From contig OX485809.1 in NCBI GenBank assembly GCA_950295325.1, forward strand, positions 5,518,001 to 5,582,000: 64,000 nt of DNA, read 5' to 3'. Below are positions 55,401-64,000 of this stretch, piece after piece. The DNA comes from Polytrichum commune. Taxonomy: Eukaryota > Streptophyta > Polytrichopsida > Polytrichales > Polytrichaceae. Under the pieces are notes generated by a model. That model saw only the letters and a program-made list of their open reading frames with translations. It was not told where the DNA came from and made no database searches. The position numbers and the translations under genes are program-made. The stretch's first letter is position 1; every line of letters begins with the position of its first letter.

Positions 55401-58400
55401 ATTATCAAAGTGAAGATTCGCTTCTTAAGATCCCCAGAATTATGATGTTGAGTAACAAACTTAGAACAGTTACCAAATTTTGAGCAAGTAGTCCAATCTC
55501 GTTTAAACACAGGATGTGTTTTTGGTGTCCGTTCTTAGAAGCACACTTAATCACACACCACTCATTATAGGTTTCTGATTCAGAAAAGCAGGCTTACCTT
55601 ATCAAAATTTGTAAGTAAGAAGTTGTAATTGACCTAACAACTGCTTGCAAGGAAAAGCACAATCTCCCTCACATTTGCCATTGCACTTGCATGGAAAAAT
55701 ATGATGCACAAGCAAGAAATGAAGGCACACTTACTTTGTAGATTTTTGGCTGGAAGTCAAGCGGTCAATGTCTCGGTTTGCGATGATGATCTGCAAATGT
55801 GGAATTCAGAAGGTATGATAAAAAAAAAATTGCAAAAGTCCTGATCAAACTTTGACATTTACATTTTTAAATAGTGCAAGATTGTCAGCAACCATATTGA
55901 TGTTTCACCAGTCACAAAAAAGATATGTTCTTACAAGCAAAAAGTTGAGAAGGCCGTTTTTCTTGTCCACAAAATCAAAGTCTCCATCTACATAAGCATC
56001 TGCCAATCCCAAGTCTTGTCGTGTCGCAATCTGTTCACCAATTATAGTCAAATGGCAATTTAATCACATGTCAAAATAAAGTGTTATTTATAAATACTTC
56101 TTGTTATAAATGAACTAGTTAAAAGGCATACATCTCACCATAATATGTAGCTGCTAAAATGCTCTGTGTTTAATAAACAACTCAAGGGGGCCATCATGGC
56201 TCACCTTCCAGTAAAAGGCAGGGTTCAATATGCGCAAGCCAGCTTTGAGTGTGGTTCCTTTTTCGTCCCCAAGAAAATCAAATACTGTTCCACCAGACTC
56301 AAATAATCTGGTACACCAAAATTGCGAGTTACTTTATTTGACAAGGACTTACAATTGGAGTTACTATAAGTTAGAAGAATTGAAATGCACACAAACCACC
56401 ATCTACATTCTCAGGTTCTTTTTCTATAAGAAAACTACAAATTATTTGATTTTCATTACAAGAAATTATGCAAAAAAAATTATTATAAATAATACAGTCT
56501 TTTATAGCCAATATTTAACTGCAAAATAAAGGGAATATGTGTGTCCTTCATTGTCAATTCCACAAAAAAGACTCACACAGTTATTAATACAAATTCTACC
56601 TACCATAAGTTAGTGAGACTATTCAGATGACTTTAACACAGGTGACATTCTAGTGATCAAATGCTCCTTTGGAAGTGACATAGTTTATTTGCTATCAAGG
56701 GATTTGTTTAAGCAAGATATAAAAAAATAAAACCCATGTACAACTTGGGGGAATGCATACTTACTGGACATGTCCTGTCCGGATAAATTTTTGGAAGAAA
56801 CTTGTAACCACCAAACGGGTGGCGAATTCTAGATAAGTGAACGTCATTTGCTTCACCAATGGCAGTGGTTGAAAGTTGGTTCCAAGCAGATTGGCAGCTG
56901 CTTCCAGACCAGACTGCAATGCAATTTCATAAATCACAATTACTAAATCAGATCGTAAATCTAATTCATGATTCGCCCAACTTTTGACAATTTAAAATGT
57001 TGTCAAAACCCCCAACTTTTGTGAAGTGAAGGGGAGGTGTATGACTTTCACTTAAAGAATGATACATTAAAGTGAATTTCATGCCAAACTTTTGAAGGCA
57101 CCTAATATGGTGCTCTCAAAACTTTGACAAGGAGTTCGAAAACTGATGCAAGAATTCAAGGAGATTAATTACCTTGAGTCCATCTTCGTGAAATCCATAA
57201 CCTGCAATACCAATGCCAGCAACAAATTTACCCCATTTTCATTAGCAAAACATTCTCAAGCACACAACTCTTTCCAACAAATATATATTTTACATGTGTT
57301 TTGTTTTCATAACTTGTTTTCAATCATTCACCTTGATAGGCTCCACAAAACCAGATGCCTCGCTGTCCCTGGATACTTCCAAAATCTTTTGAAGCTTTTG
57401 CGGCTCCTGGGGAAGGAACGGGATGGCTGGTGTGCCACACATTAACAATATCCCTTGGTGGCTCAGGAGGATTGAGTGTCACAAGATATGGTTTTCCTGT
57501 GTTACCAAGGTTCTGCTCATCCCACAATGAAGGAAATCAAAATTCAGGAAACTTGAATTTCAATATCAAGTTTTGATCAGAATACTAAAAACTCAAAATA
57601 GGTGACTACAGTAAGTGGGCCTAAAGAAGACACTTGTGGCTCTGCACCCACTTTCTTCTAAGAAATTAAACACGCAATTAGAAAGAGATGTTTAGCAAAT
57701 TTGAATCAAGGTTGTAGCCATTGTCCTCATAATCTTTGGAGCTCATATGAATTAATCATATTCATTTTCAAAGCGTAGATTTCTCTTTCTTTAAAAATCA
57801 CATAGGACCCTCCAAGTATGACGTTGACTCTTGAACCTAGAATCATTGACAAAATTATGAGCACTTAGTCCAATCTCTTTTTAAACACATCATGATGTCC
57901 TTTTGGTGTCCCTTCATAGATCCACACCTAACCACACACCACTTAAACGATAGATGTTCGATGAAAATTAGTAGCCAGATTAGGCCAGCTTACCTTCCTG
58001 CCTAGACTGCAACAAAGGCTCATTTCGCGCAAGGCACAGAAGCAAACGCAAGTTCAAGGAAGACTGTAAAATGTTCCATTTTGGAGAATTACAAACCTGG
58101 AGGATATTGAGCCAGTACGTGACACACACTTGACTGTTCACATCACCAAGGAAATTCCATGCGGCCCATGCGGACGTGTTTCGGGGCATCAATTGGTCAT
58201 CCCGATGGAGGTATATTGTGCTGTAATCCATCAACAAGGTCAGGTGCTAAAAAAGATGATACAAAAACCCAAAACACTTTCATTTTTTTACAAAACAATA
58301 TCACTACCTCCTGTGTCACATATGACAATGCATGGCATTCTAGTGAATATGTTGCAAAACTCTTAACCCTTCAATGGTCCAAAAGGACCCTCTTAAGCCT

Positions 58401-61400
58401 CAAGATGTCATACAGAAGGGTTTGAGAATAATCTTGGTAAGTTTAGCTAAATGTGTGAAAAAGTGACTCTACCAAAAATTAACCCATATATCATCTGTAT
58501 TATTCCAATTAGAGTCCAAATGTAGATTGAATTACAAGGAGATTTGAGCTTGTATAACTAAAACTAGACTTGAATACATACCATGCATATCTAATCACCA
58601 TTGTCACCCATGGCTTTATTTTCACTCTCCTTTTCATAGTCATGCTAAATATGAAATTGACACCATGGACCAAATTAAATATTATTTCAACACTTGTTGG
58701 GGGCTCAGGAATTTATACAAATCATCACATATCTTGCATAAAGACACCTCCGGTCCTTCAATGGTTAAGATAATGGAGGGACAATGCAATACCTGGGGCT
58801 ATATTGGAATGCACCCAAAATTGTGCGTTCCTGAAATGTGGCCTCCTCCCCAAGCATTCGCAAGGCATCAGGTGCATGGGCACCTATAACACATTTATCA
58901 TATATCTCTTTTCCACCACGGACATCTTCTACAAGTACACCTGAACACCCAGCTCCATGTCAGAAAAGGGTGTAGAAATTACAACTATGGCCAAGGGCCA
59001 TGACCATGAAATTGTGGGGGGCCTTGTAACTCATCCGAAGGCTGTACCATGAAAAATTGAAATTAAGTGTAGTGTAAAGCCGTATGCAATCAGGCTCTCA
59101 ACCGAATGCTATTTCAAAACCACCCTATTCATGTGGGCGCTCTATAAAAATACGTAATATGAAATTAAGGGTTGTGTTATTTTCAAGTGCCATAGTCTCC
59201 CAGTTTTGTGTTAGACCCTGCAACTCTTTGAGGTGGGCTTGACAAAAACTCCAGTAGACCACGAAACATCATCCATTGCATGCCATGTAGGATTCCATGT
59301 AGGTTTGTTCATCCATTCAAACTTCCTTTGGTCCCTTGGGCACTAAAGCTCTAGTGTACAGTGAGGTGAAACAGTCTGAGAAGTGAAGCTCTAGTGTCTC
59401 ATTGGCATTTTCCACCAATGAGAGATATAATATTTCAATGGTCGCGGAACTTGAATCTACAGTGTAAAGTGCCCCTTAGAGAGTCAAGTCAGCTAAAGAA
59501 ACATATCAAATTGTAATGCCAGGCCAGCAACAAGAATCTAACCATACAGTCATTATGAAAATATTTTGAAACCAGAAACTCCTTTTCAAGCAATATAATT
59601 GATTACCCGTCACCCTACCTTGTGAAGATGTGCTGATCTGAGTCACCTCACAATTTTTCCGTATGTGCGCACCTGCTGCCTCGAGATCTGCTAGCATCTG
59701 CCACTCAGAAACTGTAATATTTACTTACTAGAAAATTGTTCTCTGCTTGCACAATACCAGAAACACATTTATAATGGCAGGTTTTGTATGAACTTGTTAA
59801 CTGTAAAGCAATACCATCTGAGAGTTAAAGTGTTAAAAACCTTTGTGACGTATGTTTTGGACCGGTTCTTCACTGTTAACCACTGTGGGCGGCCAAACAA
59901 CTGCACAAGTCAAAAAGATGTGCTCAGAAAAACAGGGATGATATCATGCAGGGCAACTTGATTTACCAAAATCAGCACAATTGTGAGATTCTCTACTAAA
60001 TTGATAGCCAGACATTATGCTTAACTGATTAATGGATTGGTGACAACCTTGTTATACTGAAAGTTATCACTCACTTCTTAAGGATAACAACCATAAGGCA
60101 TAATACAAACCTCATGGCCCATGTGAACCTCAAGACACCATATGGAGGGGTTTAAGAATCCTTCTTAAAAAATTTAGCTAAAAGCGTAAAAAGTGACCCT
60201 ATCCACATGTCAGTCCCTTTATCATATGCATTGTTCCAATTGGAGCATGCATGTATGTAGAATAGATTGTAGACAGATTTGAGCTTGTATTACACTCGAA
60301 TACATACCATGTATATCTAAACACCGTTGCCACAGATGACTTTATTTCACTTTTTGCCTTTTAATGGGTTGTGCTAGATATGAATTCAGTATAATAGACC
60401 AAATCAAAATACAGTGAACAAATTTTACCTGAAGCAGGTGATGATTTTTGCAGAAGGTGAGTATTGAAGCAGCTGAGAAACCAAGTACAACATCCGATGA
60501 GCATGACCAAATTGAGGCACACACAGGTATCTGTATGAAATGCAAGCAGCCATCAATCGATTATGAAACTAAAAATTGCACTAAAATTGGGTGGCATGTA
60601 AATCACTCACCAATGGCTAGCAAACCAACCTGCACTAGTGCCAAAATCCAGAATTTTATCAGGTGTTACTGAAACTAGAGAAAGCATGAGGCACATCGAT
60701 ACCACATGTGGATCTTGAATACAACCCATTAGAAAACTTCAATTATTCATCAGAGAATAGCTCCTATGGTTATTTACCAGGTAGCATTCACGAAATTTTT
60801 GGGAGTATTTGTGTGACATCAGGAACTCTCCGAGAGTTTCATTCTCCTTAATGGCCCCGTCGTGGGCCTCGAGCTTTTCCAGGTACCTGACTCAGAATTC
60901 CAGGCAAAAGAAACCATTAGGTAATATTCATCAAGGAACCCTATACCAAGTCATTTTACACACCAAAAAAATAATGTTTTTATTCCATGTTCATAAGCAA
61001 GTGCCAATTCAGGGGGGGGGGGGTTCACCTCATGACATCATCCTTAAATTGTATGATCTCGCGAATCATTTGATAGAAGTAAGGATTTGCAGCATTCCTT
61101 CTCTGAGCAAACAGTCCACCCAGACTTTTGCTGCCCCACTCACAACCCTTTCCTCTATTCAGGCTGACAGAAAATGACATGTCTGACTCCTCCATCTCTA
61201 TGCCAGCTTGTTCAAAGTAATCGATCATATTTGGATAAGTCACCTGAAGTATACACATTCAGCCAACAATGAGACTTAATGGAACAACCAAAGTCCCAAA
61301 GTCCGCCAGAATGACCTTCAAATATGATTCTAAAATGCAACCCATAAATATCTCCTGCTCGTTGGCGATGTCACTCAATTCAGATATTCACATCTATTGG

Positions 61401-62027
61401 CATGTCTTTGTGAGAGATTTTAGAGTTATCCTCTTCAGCATAACTTTTAGTTGGGAGCTGGTTGTTCTGCATACAGTACCTTTCATGTCCAATAACTTTG
61501 CGGTGCATGCTTGGAGGTAGTGTAGAGATTTGAGCGAAGAACATTCTATATCGGTTCATAGAGGCTCAAACTCATTCTGGCATGACAAGAGGTGATTAAC
61601 TGAGTTTGGCCCTCAATGAACCAACATAGGCTGCTCTTCATTCGAATTCAAAGGCTACTTACGAGCATGCACAACAAGTGGAAAGAATTATTAATATTGT
61701 ATGCAAACCAACCAATGGGAATCATAGGGGACCAACTTCCAATGAAAAGTCCCATGGAGTTGAAAGGATAATTCTAATAACTATGGGTATATGAATTTCA
61801 GAGAATAGAGAAATCTGCCATTTGAGTGAATTGGCGCATGTAATCTAATTTACCCGATTGAAGACCATGAAGCCTGTGTCAAGTCCCACTCCCTCATTGT
61901 AAATTGTTCTTGAGTGCCCACCAATGTAATCATCTTTCTCATAGATGGTAACTTCAGCTCCAGCACAAGCGAGTGTCCGGGCAGCCGTCAATCCAGCCAC
62001 CCCAATCCCAACTACAGCCACCTTCAT
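49489..62027 (-). CDS. Cyclopropane-fatty-acyl-phospholipid synthase with N-terminal FAD-binding domain
   Basis: 24 exons with GT-AG introns join in frame to 865 codons: 62027-61854, 61243-61029, 60886-60778, 60530-60429, 59900-59841, 59697-59619, 58940-58793, 58220-58097, 57512-57332, 57201-57173, 56913-56765, 56307-56205, 56030-55935, 55790-55735, 55144-55021, 54793-54731, 54616-54557, 53950-53789, 53197-53124, 52789-52696, 51610-51474, 51110-51030, 50793-50688, 49560-49489 (TGA). Residues 1-40 show a dinucleotide-binding GIGVAGL and later GGHSRT, the FAD/amine-oxidase style N-terminus of plant enzymes. The synthase domain starts near residue 480 (GTVFDFLGD). SAM motif EVLEIGSGWG is at about 632-641, followed by GITLSEEQL, RIISCEMLEAVGHEY and YIFPGGCLP. 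The enzyme adds a methylene group from SAM across acyl double bonds of membrane phospholipids. Length and domain order match known plant enzymes (about 865 residues). GSGWG replaces the commoner GCGWG. Confidence 0.93.
49681..50046 (+). repeat. M1 inverted-repeat element copy in intron 23
   Basis: A good full copy. It starts AAGGTAGATGGGCC and ends AAGGGTTGTCTACCTTA, so AAGGTAGA is inverted at the two ends. It is 366 bp with no coding capacity and lies antisense to the synthase gene. Confidence 0.8.
50108..50656 (-). repeat. M1 inverted-repeat element copy in intron 23, interrupted
   Basis: The reverse-oriented family sequence is split by about 150 bases of unrelated DNA (roughly 50290-50510), which includes AT-rich and repeated TAATAGAATCTTC-type sequence. 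It ends next to the last internal exon at 50688. Confidence 0.65.
51733..52453. repeat. Nested pair of M1 elements in intron 20
   Basis: A forward copy runs from about 51733, is interrupted at 52027 and resumes at about 52405-52453, ending GTCTACCTTA. A complete reverse copy at 52028-52404, starting AAGGTAGACAACCC, sits inside it. This shows the family transposed at least twice here and dates the reverse copy as the younger. Confidence 0.7.
53391..53735. repeat. Dispersed repeat in intron 18, partner in intron 1
   Basis: Matches 61461-61770 along its length: GTTGTTTTGCATACA, AACATTCTATACCGGTTCAT, GAGTTTGGCCCTCAATGA and AGTCCCATTGA segments. It includes inverted GAGGGTCAAACTCA / TGAGTTTGGCCCTC. 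Confidence 0.75.
54045..54405 (+). repeat. M1 inverted-repeat element copy in intron 17
   Basis: Starts near AAGGTCGGCAGGCCTTAAA and contains the family core. The right end is degraded (AAAGGCCCCCTTACA). Confidence 0.65.
55265..55602 (+). repeat. M1 inverted-repeat element copy in intron 14
   Basis: Contains ATCTTAAATGGATACTTTG, ATGACATGAAACACACAAT, the central core and a TTACCTTA right end. The left terminus is degraded. Confidence 0.65.
57607..57993 (+). repeat. M1 inverted-repeat element copy in intron 8
   Basis: Contains GTAAGTGGGCCTAAAG, AAATTAAACACGCAATTAG, the central core and a CTTACCTT right end. Confidence 0.65.
58361..58690. repeat. Dispersed repeat in intron 7, partner in intron 4
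   Basis: Matches 60113-60415: CCTCAAGATGTCATA, AGATTTGAGCTTGTAT, GAATACATACCATG and ACTTTATTTTCACT-type segments in the same order. Confidence 0.75.
58970..59475. repeat. Possible degenerate M2-like element in intron 6
   Basis: The left part has TATGGCCAAGGGCCATGACCATGAAA and the right end CTACAGTGTAAAGTGCCCCTTA, echoing the M2 interior and right terminus. The middle does not match, so this is a weak call. Confidence 0.35.
60113..60415. repeat. Dispersed repeat in intron 4, partner in intron 7
   Basis: Partner of 58361-58690, in the same orientation. Confidence 0.75.
61461..61770. repeat. Dispersed repeat in intron 1, partner in intron 18
   Basis: Partner of 53391-53735, in the same orientation. 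Confidence 0.75.
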
Positions 62028-62101
62028 TTCTTTAACCTTTTTAAGCTACCTGCACAGACAGATTTTGACCCAAAAAACTGGGCTTCAGCAATAAAGAATT
62101 C

Positions 62102-62560
62102 GATGCTCAGGATTGAGGTTCAATATCACTAATTTGACCACATTTGGGCTAAAGAGGCATGCCTGGAAGCATCCTAGTGGCCTTTGTGAGCATCCTTTAA
62201 TGCTCACAAACATTTGGAGATTGTATCATGTATGTCAACAGATAGACTCTTTGTTACTTCGGTCACAAGGAAAGCTTCTAGGAGGTACAAAGTTAAACTC
62301 AAGCAAGAACTCAGACTCCACTGTGACTGGGATTCGTTAACAGACAATTTGATGCTCCAGGTATAAAAGGTTCAAATCTCACTCAACCAAATTTGGGCAG
62401 AAAATAAGGAAGCCTGGAAGCATCCTGGTGCCCTTTGTGGGCATCCTTACATGCTCACAAAAATTTGGTGATTTTTATGTGTACGTCAACAGAACAAAGT
62501 CCAAGTTACTTCAGACAAAAGGGAGGTAAATATTTATATTTAAGCAGAAAGTAGGTCGCA
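62102..62560. repeat. 251-bp imperfect tandem duplication upstream of the synthase
   Basis: GCCTGGAAGC occurs at 62161 and 62412. Both copies contain CACAAAxATTTGG, TGTxxGTCAACAGA and GTTACTTC in the same order. The copies are clearly diverged, so this is not recent. It begins about 75 bases upstream of the start codon on the minus strand. Confidence 0.8.
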
Positions 62561-63675
62561 CAGCAAACTCTGGGGAGTACATATACGTTAGATATTCCTC
62601 CTAAATGATTCGATGAAGTCGATCAATATTGATGACGATATTCTACCAGATCAATTAGACTCCTCATGACCTCCAGTAATAGGTAACGGTTCATGTAAAT
62701 GAGACGAAGTAAATTTAAAGTTAAACATGTCAGGGTCCATGTAAATGGGTTTAAGTTGACAACTACACCTCCCTTCATCTGTCCTTCTCTAAACACACCG
62801 CCAATCACCTTCTCCAATCTCCATTACCTCGTAAATGGTGTGGAGATAAGAGAGGCCAAAATCATCGAGACTAAGTATATCATGTGGCAGACTTTGATGC
62901 TTACTTGAAGCTAAATAATCTACATAACTCGATTCACGAGCGCATTGATAGTAAAGGAGGTTTTGATTGATTGCAGTGACAGCCAACATGTTACTTGTTG
63001 TCTTTAAGTAGCGGTGGTGTCAGGGTGTGTGAGCACATACAACCATCTGGGTATGGCCTAACTTACCTCCCACCGTAAACCTCTCGAACTAAGGTTCTAA
63101 GAGAGAAAAATACTTAAATAAAAAAATACAAAACTCTTTCGCCACTCGTCCCATAATCCTAATTCCAGATTGGCCGCATTCCATTTCATTCAGAAATTTT
63201 GGCCTGATCAGGAGGGCTTCTTAAAAAAAAAAGCACACTGATGATAACCTCCACACCTAAACCTGCTCAGCATCATGATGGTATTAAAAAAAGTCAGAAG
63301 GGAGGGAGTGGGGGGGAAAACATTACTAAATGCAAAACCTTATCGGGTTAGGAATGTGTAGACGAGAATCACAAGTGCGCGGCGGGGGCACAAACGAGGC
63401 AATGTAAAATCTTTCGAAACCGGCAAAGGGAAAAGGAACAAGGAGGCATTGAAGCAGACTAATACACTTTACTACAAGGTACCTACTTATGCGTGTTTAG
63501 GATCTATAAGTCCATACAACGCAGGCGATCTTCTATGGTGAGGTCGGTATTGGGAACACCAAGCGCACTCACAACCACTCACAGAATGAGTGGCGACCTT
63601 GGCAAGGTGGTTCATCCTAATGAGGTCAAGAATGCTTAAACCCAGCATCTAACTCCTCCACACAGAGAGAGAGAA

Positions 63676-63780
63676 GGGGGGGGGGGGGGGGTTCGTGTGC
63701 TACTCTAAAGCACTGTAACATGTGTCTCTGGGATGTCCGTGTGAGCTGCATTTTTCCACTCTCCCATCTGCCATTAGAGT

Positions 63781-63814
<34 letters not shown>
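63676..63814. repeat. G homopolymer and (GA)n tract
   Basis: A run of about 15 G at 63676-63690 and an uninterrupted GA tract at 63783-63814. Confidence 0.9.
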
Positions 63815-63816
<2 letters not shown>

Positions 63817-64000
63817 AAAACCTTGGAGAAGTGTTATCTGCAAATGTATGGTCCTGTAAGCAATGCTGAAAAAAAACAGTTGAAGCAGTTCAGCCAGCTA
63901 CAGAAGCCCCACGTGCAGCGGGAACTGAAGTGGACAGAAGCTGCAAGACAGACAAATAAACCTCCACTTAAGCTTCCGGCAACCTAAAAAAGGGGTGAAA

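Larger units (their letters stand above)
62028..64000. other. Upstream region of the synthase gene, no further gene seen
   Basis: The presumed promoter and 5' untranslated region of the minus-strand synthase, then intergenic DNA. A 251-bp duplication occupies 62102-62560. A G homopolymer (63676-63690) and a GA tract (63783-63814) lie at the far end. No open frame with a recognisable domain. Confidence 0.4.

Overview
The window is nuclear DNA from a streptophyte, most likely a land plant. It holds three intron-containing host genes with GT-AG introns, and the largest is the two-domain cyclopropane-fatty-acid synthase typical of plants. It also holds several families of small inverted-repeat elements and two large Ty3/gypsy LTR retrotransposons. 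I cannot fix the genus. Three conserved genes in 64 kb, heavy intron invasion and a methyltransferase-bearing gypsy element would suit a non-flowering plant or charophyte, but that is inference.

Layout. 1-4300: remains of a CACTA-type DNA transposon (DUF4216 reading frame) and AT-rich intergenic DNA. About 4320-4485: a tRNA-related SINE-like unit. 4581-14330, minus strand: a Ty3/gypsy element with 433-bp LTRs whose order is gag - protease - cytosine-C5 DNA methyltransferase - reverse transcriptase - RNase H - integrase - PHD finger. It combines a DNA-methylation writer and a possible histone reader in one retroelement and is the most exciting object here. It carries several stops and frameshifts although its LTRs differ at one base. 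14331-25700: repeat-rich DNA with no gene I can support.

25701-41997: two divergently transcribed paralogous genes for small heavy-metal-associated (HMA) domain proteins (minus strand 25701-27203; plus strand 40272-41997). They have the same four-exon plan. Between them sits a second Ty3/gypsy element (28872-37358) with 1150-bp LTRs that look identical, so its insertion is very recent. Its coding region is split into three overlapping frames.

41998-49488: intergenic DNA with Harbinger-like and other inverted-repeat elements. 49489-62027, minus strand: a 24-exon gene for a cyclopropane-fatty-acyl-phospholipid synthase fused to an N-terminal FAD/NAD-binding oxidoreductase-like domain. I could join all 24 exons in frame to 865 codons plus stop. 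Its introns hold at least seven copies of one inverted-repeat family. 62028-64000: upstream region with a 251-bp duplication and GA/G tracts.

The host genes are not an operon and share no obvious pathway. The HMA proteins probably bind metal ions or act as small metal-binding adaptors, and the synthase modifies membrane acyl chains. Most of the remaining DNA is mobile-element derived.
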